Assembly: GCA_944391055.1 (NCBI GenBank)
Contig: CALXSF010000018.1
Location: 1-34,756 of the forward strand
DNA length: 34,756 bases
From: an uncultured Kiritimatiellota bacterium
GTDB taxonomy: Bacteria > Verrucomicrobiota > Kiritimatiellia > RFP12 > DVOR01
Reading direction: 5' to 3'
Shown here: piece after piece, positions 1-8,097 of the stretch
How the letters are laid out: the number at the start of each line of letters is the position of its first letter
Numbering within the stretch: the first letter of the stretch is position 1
The notes under the pieces: generated by a model
What the model saw: the letters and a program-made list of their open reading frames with translations, nothing else
Told to the model about the DNA's origin: nothing
Database searches by the model: none
Translations under genes and position numbers: made by a program

Positions 1-30
1 GGAGAGTAGCACGCCGCCGGGACTTCCCCG

Positions 31-71
31 AGGGGCCGCGAGCATCCGCTCGCGGCCCCTCCTTTTTTTTT
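31..71 (+). terminator. Rho-independent terminator of an upstream off-window gene
   Basis: A perfect 12-bp stem (AGGGGCCGCGAG at 31-42, CTCGCGGCCCCT at 49-60) with a 6-nt loop is followed by CC and nine T residues (63-71). This is a classic intrinsic terminator reading rightward. The gene it serves lies left of the window; an in-frame TAG at 7-9 could be its stop codon, but there is too little sequence to tell. It also separates that gene from the convergent lysR pseudogene, whose stop is at 111. Confidence 0.9.
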
Positions 72-110
72 CGCCCCAACGCCCCCGGGTCCCAGTTGCC
101 CCGCCCCGCC

Positions 111-1021
111 TCAACGCGGCGCCCGCCCCCCCCCGAGACCCGACCGGACGCCACGGAGAAAGCACGCCGCCGCGCCCCCCAGAACCCGACCCCGCCCCCA
201 CGCCAGCCAAACCCTGGACTCAAGCGCGGGCGAAAGCGGGCGAAAGCAAAGCCCCCCGCACCCCCCAACATCAGCCAAACCACGCAACGACAACGCCCGA
301 CCCAGACCCTCCTCCACCATCAGCGTCGCAACGTGGACAAGATTGTAGACGGCTACAATCTCCAAGCCCCCAAAATCCTCGCCGAACCAAGCCGCGCAGT
401 CGTTGTGACTTGTTTCCAGACGTTGCAGGAACTTCCGCGAGCAGATCAGCGGGACACCCGCCAAATCTTGGAGGGTGACGGCTTTTTTGCGCGCCAGGGG
501 ATCGTCCTTTCGCATCAGCACGCCGCGAACGTCGGTGTGAGGGAGGCGAAGGGCGTTGTAACGGGCGATTTCCGCCGGTTGAATCAGAAGGGCAAAATCC
601 AGGAGACCGCGGTCGAGCCGTTCTGTGACGTCCGCGGCGCTCCCGCTGTGGAAACTGAAACGGATGGCGGGATGTTCGCGACGCAGCGCTCGGATCGTGC
701 GGATGATCAGTCGCATCGCCTCGGTCTCCGCCCCGCCGATGCGCACCTCCCCGGCGACTTGTCTGCCAAGAACCTCGAAATCAGCCTCGGTCTGCCGGAC
801 AAGCGCGAGGATTTCCTCGGCACGGCGCCGCAGGAGGGCGCCCGCCGGCGTCAGCGCAATGGGTTGTGCGTCGCGGACGAAGTGGCGCTGACCAAGTTCA
901 TCCTCCAGGTCGCGCAACTGACTGGAGAGGGTTGGCTGTGTCAGGTGCAGGCGATGGGCGGCCCCAGTGACGGAGCCTTCCCGCGCGACGGGAGGAAATA
1001 ACGCAAAACTCTGAGTTCCAT
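111..1021 (-). pseudogene. LysR-family transcriptional regulator, frameshifted at codon 10
   Basis: The product matches LysR regulators end to end: an N-terminal winged helix-turn-helix (AREGSVTGAAHRLHLTQPTL, then SSQLRDLEDELG) and a full effector-binding domain (GGAETEAMRLI, GLLDFALLIQPAE, VPLICSR, MVEEGLGRAL). The family's usual start, MELRVLRYFL, is encoded from the ATG at 1021 to 992. The rest (VAREGS onward, from 989) is in another frame: CTC-CC-GTC at 994-987 lacks one base. Translation from the ATG at 1021 therefore cannot reach the body of the protein. The open frame that does encode the body extends upstream only into non-homologous sequence. An AGGA ribosome site and an extended -10 sit correctly upstream of 1021, which supports that ATG as the ancestral start. 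The likely former targets are the divergent hydrolase and reductase genes, which are also broken. A single-base sequencing error is the alternative for this lesion taken alone. Confidence 0.85.
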
Positions 1022-1050
1022 GGCGGCGGCGATCCTGTTTGTCGCGTGCC

Positions 1051-1059
1051 ATTATAGCA
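1051..1059 (-). promoter_or_regulatory. Extended -10 promoter of lysR
   Basis: Read on the minus strand this is TGCTATAAT, a perfect -10 hexamer with the TGn extension. It lies 29 nt upstream of the inferred lysR start at 1021, leaving room for the AGGA ribosome site. No convincing -35 is seen about 17 bp further upstream. Confidence 0.65.
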
Positions 1060-1065
1060 CTTCCG

Positions 1066-1084
1066 CCATGCCTGACGGGCATGG
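1066..1084. promoter_or_regulatory. Probable LysR operator (T-N11-A dyad)
   Basis: CCATGCC at 1066-1072 and GGCATGG at 1078-1084 form a perfect 7-bp inverted repeat with a 5-nt centre. Within it the T at 69 and A at 81 (1069 and 1081) are separated by exactly 11 bases, the spacing of the LysR-box motif. It lies between the divergent lysR and hydrolase promoters, where LysR regulators normally bind. The role is inferred from position and symmetry. Confidence 0.55.
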
Positions 1085-1105
1085 GGCCGAATAGAAAATA
1101 AGTAT

Positions 1106-1135
1106 TTGCTGTTCCGGATGAAAAGTCCTTATAAT
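1106..1135 (+). promoter_or_regulatory. Promoter of the divergent hydrolase gene
   Basis: TTGCTG at 1106-1111 and TATAAT at 1130-1135 are separated by 18 bp. The GTG at 1142 that begins the lipoprotein-like signal sequence is 6 nt past the -10, so a transcript from here would start at or next to the start codon. Confidence 0.6.
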
Positions 1136-1141
1136 GGGGGC

Positions 1142-2560
<1,419 letters not shown>

Positions 2561-2569
2561 GCCCCGGCC

Positions 2570-3652
2570 TCAGGCGCGGCGGACGAGGCCGCCGGGGAGG
2601 GGGCGGATGAGCCGCCGCATCTGCAGGCCGATGGCCAGGGCCGAGACGGCGGGGAGGGGGAGCCCGGCGCGTTCGGCGAGGGCCTCGAGGGAGGCGTCCT
2701 CGCCGGGGGGGAGGGCCTGCCAGAGGCGGCGTTCGTCGTCGGTGAGGCCGATGGGCTCGGCGGGGGCCTCCGGGGCGTCGCGGCCTTCGCGGAGGTCAAG
2801 CTCGCCGAAGTCCTCGAGTATGTCGGCGGGGCGGGCGACGAGGCGGGCCTCGCCGTTGCGGATGAGGGCGTGGTTGCCGACGAAGGCGGGGGTGTCGACG
2901 CGGCCGGGAAGGGCGTAGAGGGCACGGCCGAAGTCGCGCGCGAAGCCGGCGGTGATGAGGGTGCCGCTGCGCGCGCCGGCCTCGACGACGAGGGTGGCCT
3001 TGGAGAGCCCGGCGACGAGGCGGTTGCGCTGGGGGAAGGTCTTGGCGTCGCCGTGTCGGCCGAAGGGGTATTCGCTGACGACAAGGCCTCCGGCGCGGGC
3101 GATCTCGCGCGCCAGGGGTTTATTGCCCTCGGGGTAGATGCGGTCGAGCGCGGTGCCGACGATGGCGAGGGTCCTGCCGGGCGCGTCGGGCCCCGCGTCG
3201 AGGGCGCCGCGGTGGGCGGCGGCATCCACGCCCTCGGCCAGGCCGCTGGTGACGTGGATGCCGGCCTCGGCGAGCGCGAGCGCGAAGCGGCGGGCCTGCT
3301 CGGCGGCGTAGACGGTGGGGCGGCGCGTGCCGACGATGGCGACCTGCGTCTGCGCCAGGAGCCGGGGCTCGCCGACGCAGTAGAGGCAGAGGGGCGGGGA
3401 GGGGATGGCGCGGAGGCTCTCGGGGTAGAGGGCGTCCTCCCACGTGAGGATGCGGACGCCGGCGTCTTGGGCGCGGGCCTCCTCGCGGGCGGCGAAGTCG
3501 GAGCGGAGCGCGGAGACGGCCTCCTCGGCCAGCGCGGGGCCGATGTCTTTGCAACGTTCGGCGACGAGGCCAGGCGCGGCGCGCGCGGCCTCGCCCAGCG
3601 AGCCGAAGGCGCGGATGAGCGACCGCACTTTGGCGGCGCCCACCCGCGGCAC
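2570..3652 (-). CDS. dprA: DNA-processing protein DprA (Smf)
   Basis: DprA binds incoming single-stranded DNA in natural transformation and loads RecA. The Rossmann-like core is complete: VAIVGTRRPT, TSGLAEGVDAAAHRGAL, IYPEGN, SEYPFG, FPQRNRLVAGLSKATLVVEA, ARSGTLITAGFA and ALPGRVDT. A C-terminal winged helix (LTDDERRLWQALP to the end) and an N-terminal helix-hairpin-helix-like segment (VPRVGAAKVRSLI) flank it. The 360 residues counted from GTG at 3652 fit the family. The start is uncertain: homologous sequence (ETTERAALIALNR) continues in frame upstream to about 3691 with no ATG, GTG or TTG, while an AAGGAG ribosome site lies at 3704-3709 with only an out-of-frame GTG at 3702. The true start may be non-canonical or damaged. 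It lies about 80 bp downstream of pta on the same strand, probably co-transcribed, and converges on the reductase remnant. Confidence 0.9.
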   Translation of the reverse strand: MPRVGAAKVRSLIRAFGSLGEAARAAPGLVAERCKDIGPALAEEAVSALRSDFAAREEARAQDAGVRILTWEDALYPESLRAIPSPPLCLYCVGEPRLLAQTQVAIVGTRRPTVYAAEQARRFALALAEAGIHVTSGLAEGVDAAAHRGALDAGPDAPGRTLAIVGTALDRIYPEGNKPLAREIARAGGLVVSEYPFGRHGDAKTFPQRNRLVAGLSKATLVVEAGARSGTLITAGFARDFGRALYALPGRVDTPAFVGNHALIRNGEARLVARPADILEDFGELDLREGRDAPEAPAEPIGLTDDERRLWQALPPGEDASLEALAERAGLPLPAVSALAIGLQMRRLIRPLPGGLVRRA

Positions 3653-3731
3653 GCGGTTCAGCGCGATCAGCGCCGCTCGCTCGGTGGTCTCGAAGGCGGC
3701 ACGCTCCTTTCCCGGCCCGCGCCCGGGCCGC

Positions 3732-4742
3732 TCACAGCGTCTGGCCGACGGTGATGCAGATGTTGCCGAAGATGTCCTCGGCGGAGCAGCCGCGCGAGAG
3801 GTCGTTGATCGGCTTGGCGACGCCTTGGACGATGGGGCCGAGGGCGGTGGCGCCGGCGAGGCGCTGGACGAGCTTGTAGCAGATGTTGCCGGCCTGGAGG
3901 TCGGGGAAGATGAGCACGTTCGCGTCGCCCTTGATGGCGCCGCCGGGGTTCTTCTGGAGGGCCACGGCCGGGACGATGGCGGCGTCGGCCTGGATTTCGC
4001 CGTCGACCACCGCGTCGAGCCCGAGCTCCTCGAAGCGGGCCTTGGTGAGGCGGGCGGCCTCGGCCACCTTGTCGACGAGCTCGTGCTTGGCCGAGCCTTT
4101 CGAGGAGAAGGAGAGGAAGGCGACCTTGGGCTGCTTGCCGACGAGGGCGCGGAAGGTGCGGGCGGTGGCCAGCGCGATGTCGACCATCTGCTCGGCGGTG
4201 GGGCAGGGGTTGACCGCGCAGTCGGCGAAGCAGAGGACGTCGTCGCCGGCCTCGGTGGGGCGCCGCAGGCCCATGAGGAAGGTGGAGGAGGCCAGCTTGA
4301 TGCCCGGCGCCGTGCCGACGCACTGGAAGGCGGCGCGCAGCATGTCGCCCGTCGAGGCGATGGAGCCGGCGACGAGGCCGTCGGCCTTGCCCACGGCGAG
4401 CATCATGGCGCCGAAGTAGATGCGCTTGTCCAGGAGCGCCTGGCGGGCGCCCTCGGGGGTCATGCCCTTGGCCTTGCGCTTCTCGTAGAAGGCGGCGGCC
4501 AGCTCGTCGAGCAAGGGGCCGTGGGTGTGGTCGATGACCTGGGCCTCGGGGGCCAGCTTCATGCCGGCGGCGTTCTCGGAGAAGGCGATCTCCTCGGGGG
4601 TCCCGAGGACGATGATCTTGGCGGCGTTGGCTTGGATGGCGAGGTTGGCGGCCTTGATCACGCGCGGGTCCTGGCCTTCCGGCAACACGATGGTGCGCCC
4701 CGAGCCTTTGGCCTTGGCGCAAATCTGCTTCAACAATTCCAT
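3732..4742 (-). CDS. pta: Phosphate acetyltransferase
   Basis: Catalyses acetyl-CoA + phosphate to acetyl phosphate + CoA, in acetate formation or use. The 336-residue protein is a short-type Pta without the extra N-terminal domain of the enterobacterial enzyme: RTIVLPEGQDPRVIKAA, KADGLVAGSIASTGDMLRAA, ASSTFLM, DCAVNPCPTAEQMVDIA, VAFLSFSSKGSA, GEIQADAAIVP, NVLIFPDLQAGNICYKLVQR and GPIVQGVAKPINDLSRG are all typical. The start chosen is ATG at 4742 (MELLKQICAKAKG), which has a GAGAGGAAG ribosome site at proper distance; a longer start to 4793 adds residues with no similarity. No ackA partner is visible nearby. It has its own extended -10 promoter and dprA follows. Confidence 0.95.
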   Translation of the reverse strand: MELLKQICAKAKGSGRTIVLPEGQDPRVIKAANLAIQANAAKIIVLGTPEEIAFSENAAGMKLAPEAQVIDHTHGPLLDELAAAFYEKRKAKGMTPEGARQALLDKRIYFGAMMLAVGKADGLVAGSIASTGDMLRAAFQCVGTAPGIKLASSTFLMGLRRPTEAGDDVLCFADCAVNPCPTAEQMVDIALATARTFRALVGKQPKVAFLSFSSKGSAKHELVDKVAEAARLTKARFEELGLDAVVDGEIQADAAIVPAVALQKNPGGAIKGDANVLIFPDLQAGNICYKLVQRLAGATALGPIVQGVAKPINDLSRGCSAEDIFGNICITVGQTL

Positions 4743-4783
4743 GGCGATCTTCCTCTCTAAGGATTGGAACGATGACGATGGGC

Positions 4784-4792
4784 AGTATAGCA
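4784..4792 (-). promoter_or_regulatory. Extended -10 promoter of pta
   Basis: Minus-strand TGCTATACT lies 41 nt upstream of the pta ATG, in the 77-bp gap after gatB. No good -35 is seen. A small hairpin (GCGGA-CGAAA-TCCGC, 4798-4812) lies just beyond it but lacks a T tract, so it is not called as a terminator. Confidence 0.6.
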
Positions 4793-4819
4793 CAGGCGGA
4801 CGAAATCCGCGAGCTTCCG

Positions 4820-6244
4820 TCAGGCGAGTTTTTCGCGCAGGAGGCGCTGGGCGAGCTGGGGCGAGGCCTTGCCCTTGGAGCGCTTCATCACCTGGCCGAC
4901 GAGGAAGCCGAGGGCGGCCTGCTTGCCGGCCTTGTAGTCGGCGACGACCTTGGGGTTGTCGGCGAGGGCGGCGTCCACGAAGGCCTCGATGGCGGCGGCG
5001 TCGGAGACTTGGGCGAGGCCGCGCCGCTCGACGATGGCCTTGGGGTCGCCGCCTTCGGCGAAGAGCTCGGGGAGGAGGGCCTTGGCGGTGGGGCCGTTGA
5101 TGGTGCCGGCCTCGAGGAGGCGGAGGAGGTCGCCGAGGGCCTGCGGGGTGAGGGCGGAGTCCTGGACGGGGCGGCCTTCCTTGGCGGTGAGGGCGAGCAC
5201 CTCGGCCATGACCCAGTTGCTGGCGAGTTTGCCGTTGCCGCAGCGCTGGGCGGTGGCCTCGAAGAAGTCGGCGAGGGCGCGGTCGGCGGCGAGGACGCCG
5301 GCGTCGTAGTCGGGGATGCCGTAGTCGCGCGCCATGCGCTCGCGGCGCGCGGCGGGGGCCTCGGGGAGATCCTTGGCCCAGGCGTCGATCTGCGCCTGGG
5401 CGAGGAGGACGGGCGGGAGGTCGGGCTCGGGGAAGTAACGGTAGTCCTCGGCGTTCTCCTTGGTGCGCATGGAGAAGGTCTCACCGGCGTCGGGGTCCCA
5501 GCGGCGGGTCTCCTGGACGATGGCCTGCCCGGCGTCGAGCGCGGCCTTCTGGCGGGCGATCTCGTAGCCGAGGGCGGCGTGGATGCCGCTGAAGGTGTTC
5601 ATGTTCTTGATCTCGACCTTCACGCCGTAGGCCTCCTGGCCTTTGGGGCGCAGGGAGATGTTGACGTCGGAGCGCATGTTGCCCTCTTCGAGGTTGCAGT
5701 CGCTGACGCCGGCGTAGATCATGCACTCGCGCAGGGCGGTGAGGTAGGCGATGGCCTCGTCGGGGGAGCGGAGGTCGGGCTCGGAGACGATCTCCATGAG
5801 CGGGGTGCCGGCGCGGTTGAAGTCGACGCCCGAGCACCCGGCGCGGTGGGTGAGCTTGCCGACGTCCTCCTCCAGGTGGATGTGGTTGATGCGGATGACG
5901 CGCGCCTCGCCCTCGCGGGCCGGGAGGCGCACGGCGCCGCCGAGGCAGAGGGGCGCGCCGTTCTGGGTGATCTGGTAGTCCTTGGCCGAGTCCGGGTAGA
6001 AATAGTTCTTGCGGTCGAAGCGGCTGAGGGGCGCGATGCGGCAGCCCAGCATCAGGCCGGCCATCACGGTGAGGCGGATGGCCTCGCCGTTGATCGTGGG
6101 CAGGGCGCCGGGATAGCCGAGGCAGACGGGGCAGACGTGGCTGTTGGGCGTGGCCCCGAAGGCGGTGGCGCAGCCGCAGAACATCTTGGTGCGGGTCTTG
6201 AGCTGGACGTGGGTCTCCAGGCCGATGACGACTTCGTATTCCAT
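4820..6244 (-). CDS. gatB: Asp/Glu-tRNA amidotransferase subunit B
   Basis: Subunit of the GatCAB complex, which converts Asp-tRNA(Asn) and/or Glu-tRNA(Gln) to the amide forms. It carries the kinase-like active site that phosphorylates the mischarged aminoacyl-tRNA. The 474 residues match full length. The N-terminal core has YEVVIGLETHVQLKT, paired cysteines (CGCATAFG, CPVCLGYPGALP), RFDRKNYFYPDSAKDYQITQ, SGVDFNRAGTPLMEIVSEPD and LEEGNMRSDVNIS. The C-terminal helical/YqeY-like tail ends QRLLREKLA. ATG at 6244 has a GAGGA ribosome site. It is the last gene of gatC-gatA-gatB, with a 12-bp gap to gatA. Confidence 0.97.
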   Translation of the reverse strand: MEYEVVIGLETHVQLKTRTKMFCGCATAFGATPNSHVCPVCLGYPGALPTINGEAIRLTVMAGLMLGCRIAPLSRFDRKNYFYPDSAKDYQITQNGAPLCLGGAVRLPAREGEARVIRINHIHLEEDVGKLTHRAGCSGVDFNRAGTPLMEIVSEPDLRSPDEAIAYLTALRECMIYAGVSDCNLEEGNMRSDVNISLRPKGQEAYGVKVEIKNMNTFSGIHAALGYEIARQKAALDAGQAIVQETRRWDPDAGETFSMRTKENAEDYRYFPEPDLPPVLLAQAQIDAWAKDLPEAPAARRERMARDYGIPDYDAGVLAADRALADFFEATAQRCGNGKLASNWVMAEVLALTAKEGRPVQDSALTPQALGDLLRLLEAGTINGPTAKALLPELFAEGGDPKAIVERRGLAQVSDAAAIEAFVDAALADNPKVVADYKAGKQAALGFLVGQVMKRSKGKASPQLAQRLLREKLA

Positions 6245-6256
6245 GGCGGTCCTCGC

Positions 6257-7699
6257 TCAGCGGGGTTCGAGCGCGTGGGCGGCGCGCAGCAGCGTGGCCT
6301 CGCCCAAGGCGGGGCCGAGGAGTTGGAGGCCGACGGGCTTGCCGGCGGCGGTGGCGCCGGCGGGGATGGCGATGGCGCAGCAGCCGGCCAGGTTCGCGCC
6401 GACGGTGAGCACGTCGGAGAGATAGTTGCGGATGGGGTCGTCCTGATAGACGCCCAGGGGCCAGGCCGGCTCGGGCGTGACGGGCGCCAGCAGCAGGTCG
6501 CACCCCGCGAAGGCGGCCTCGAAGTCGCGCCGGATGAGGGTGCGCACCTTCTGCGCCCGGTTGTAGTAGGCGTCGTAATAGCCGGAGGAGAGCACGAACG
6601 TCCCCAGCAGGATCCGCCGCTTGGTCTCCGCGCCGAAGCCCTGGGCGCGGGTGGCCAGGTACTGCCCCAGCACCTCCTCGCGGGGGACGCGCAGGCCGTA
6701 GCGGACGCCGTCGAAGCGGGCCAGGTTGGCCGAGACCTCGGCCGTCATGCAGATATAATAGGTGGGGATGCCGAAGCCCGCGTGCGGCAGCGACACCTCG
6801 CGGAGCGCCGCGCCCAGCGCCTCCGCGCGCTTGGCGGCGGCCTCGGTGAGGGCGCGCACCTCGGGGTCGAGCCCGTCGCCGAAATACTCCTTCGGCAGGC
6901 CCAGCGTCATCCCCGCCAAGGGCCGCGCCGGGTCCATCCCTTCCCAGCAGCCCGCGAGGCGGGGCGCCGGCGCGGCGAGGGTGGTGGCGTCCAGCGGGTC
7001 GTGCCCGGCGATGACGTCCATGAGCAGCGCCGCGTCCTCCACCGTCTTGGTCATGGGCCCCACCTGATCCAGCGAGGAGGCGCACGCCACCACGCCGTAG
7101 CGCGAGACGCGCCCATACGTGGGCTTGAGCCCCACGATGCCGCAATGGCTGGCCGGCTGGCGGATGGAGCCGCCCGTGTCGGTGCCGAGCGCCGCGAGGG
7201 CCAGCCCGCCGCCGACCGCCGCCGCGCTGCCGCCGGAGGAGCCCCCGGGGATGCAGCCGCGGGCCACGGGGTTCTCCGTCGGGCCAAAGGCGGAGGTCTG
7301 CGTGGTGGAGCCGAGGGCGAACTCGTCCATGTTCGTGCGCCCGAGGAAGACGGCCCCCGCGGCGCGCAGGCGCGCGGAGACGGTGGCGTCGTAGGGCGCC
7401 ACGTAGCCCTCGAGGATGCGGCTGGAGGCCGTGCACGGCTGGCCGGCCACGTTCATGTTGTCCTTCATCGCGATCGGCGCGCCCAGCAGGGGCGCCTCCT
7501 CGCCGGCGGCGCGGCGGCGGTCGGCCTCGGCGGCCTGGGCCAGCGCCCCCTCGGCGTCGATGGTCACGAAGGCGTGGATGTCGCGCTGCGAGGCCTCCAT
7601 CGCCCCCAGCAGCGCCTGGGTGAGCTCCACGGAGGAGAAACGTTTGGCGCGCAGCCCCGCGAGGGCCTGGGCCAAGGTCATGTGCCTGATGTCGTCCAT
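6257..7699 (-). CDS. gatA: Asp/Glu-tRNA amidotransferase subunit A (amidase)
   Basis: Hydrolyses glutamine and supplies ammonia to GatB. The 480-residue protein has the amidase-signature triad at Lys79 (APIAMKDN), Ser154 (PGGSSGGSAA) and Ser178 (GTDTGGSIRQPA), positions that coincide with the numbering of the well-studied GatA enzymes. The start is ATG at 7699 (MDDIRHMTLAQALAG) with a GAGGGAGG ribosome site. A longer open frame to 7888 only overlaps gatC in another frame and has no similarity. It starts 10 bp after the gatC stop, so translation is probably coupled. Confidence 0.97.
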   Translation of the reverse strand: MDDIRHMTLAQALAGLRAKRFSSVELTQALLGAMEASQRDIHAFVTIDAEGALAQAAEADRRRAAGEEAPLLGAPIAMKDNMNVAGQPCTASSRILEGYVAPYDATVSARLRAAGAVFLGRTNMDEFALGSTTQTSAFGPTENPVARGCIPGGSSGGSAAAVGGGLALAALGTDTGGSIRQPASHCGIVGLKPTYGRVSRYGVVACASSLDQVGPMTKTVEDAALLMDVIAGHDPLDATTLAAPAPRLAGCWEGMDPARPLAGMTLGLPKEYFGDGLDPEVRALTEAAAKRAEALGAALREVSLPHAGFGIPTYYICMTAEVSANLARFDGVRYGLRVPREEVLGQYLATRAQGFGAETKRRILLGTFVLSSGYYDAYYNRAQKVRTLIRRDFEAAFAGCDLLLAPVTPEPAWPLGVYQDDPIRNYLSDVLTVGANLAGCCAIAIPAGATAAGKPVGLQLLGPALGEATLLRAAHALEPR

Positions 7700-7709
7700 G
7701 GCGCCTCCC

Positions 7710-7991
7710 TCACTCCACCACGCGGGGCATCCGGATCTCGTCGTCGACGCGCGCGGGCGCGTTGGCCAGCACGGCCTCCAGCGGCAGGCCGGGGGTGGGC
7801 GTGTCCGCGCGCAGGGGCGCGCCCTCGGCGTGGCCGTGCAGCGTCGCGTCCAGCTCGGCGGTCTCCAGGCCGGCGATGCGGTCCACATAGGCCACGATGG
7901 TCTCCAGCTGGGCCCCGAAAATCCTGCGTTCGTCCTCCGTCAGCGCCAGACGCGCCAGGAGCGCCACGCGGTCGATGTCAAATCCTGCCAT
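7710..7991 (-). CDS. gatC: Asp/Glu-tRNA amidotransferase subunit C
   Basis: The small 93-residue GatC wraps around GatA and stabilises the complex. Typical features are the N-terminal helix DRVALLARLALTEDERRIFG, QLETIVAYVDRIAGLET, and the C-terminal LRADTPTPGLP ... NAPARVDDEIRMPRVVE. ATG at 7991 with GGAG eight bases upstream sets the start; the frame stays open upstream to 8360 but that part has no similarity and crosses the divergent batD promoter. First gene of gatCAB. Confidence 0.95.
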   Translation of the reverse strand: MAGFDIDRVALLARLALTEDERRIFGAQLETIVAYVDRIAGLETAELDATLHGHAEGAPLRADTPTPGLPLEAVLANAPARVDDEIRMPRVVE

Positions 7992-8013
7992 AAGCGTACT
8001 CCAGAAAGCGGCA

Positions 8014-8022
8014 AGTATACCA
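8014..8022 (-). promoter_or_regulatory. Extended -10 promoter of the gatCAB operon
   Basis: Minus-strand TGGTATACT, 22 nt upstream of the gatC ATG with the ribosome site between. No recognisable -35. It lies back-to-back with the batD promoter about 60 bp away. Confidence 0.65.
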
Positions 8023-8081
8023 CATCCCAGGCCCTCGCCGCCGCGCTTGGGGCGCGCGGCCTTTCCCCGCCGGGGCGGTCG

Positions 8082-8090
8082 TGCTATACT
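8082..8090 (+). promoter_or_regulatory. Extended -10 promoter of the Bat operon
   Basis: TGCTATACT ends 7 nt before the ATG at 8098, with ACGGGGC between. Transcription would begin at or beside the start codon, so the mRNA is predicted to be leaderless; the G-rich spacer is too close to the ATG to act as a ribosome site. No clear -35. Confidence 0.65.
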
Positions 8091-8097
8091 ACGGGGC

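Noticed and set aside
3444..4760. Long plus-strand open frame of about 440 codons across pta and dprA
   Set aside because: It is antisense to two clear genes, rich in Gly, Ala and Glu as expected for the complement of GC-rich codons, and has no motifs.
4798..4812. Small hairpin between gatB and pta as a terminator
   Set aside because: Five-bp stem without a T tract, partly within the promoter region.
7699..7888. Longer N-terminus for gatA
   Set aside because: The extra residues overlap gatC in another frame; the shorter ATG has a good ribosome site and puts the triad at the known positions 79, 154 and 178.
4772..7993. Plus-strand open frame of more than 1000 codons across gatB, gatA and gatC
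   Set aside because: A composition artefact antisense to the gatCAB operon; no start context, domains or signal.
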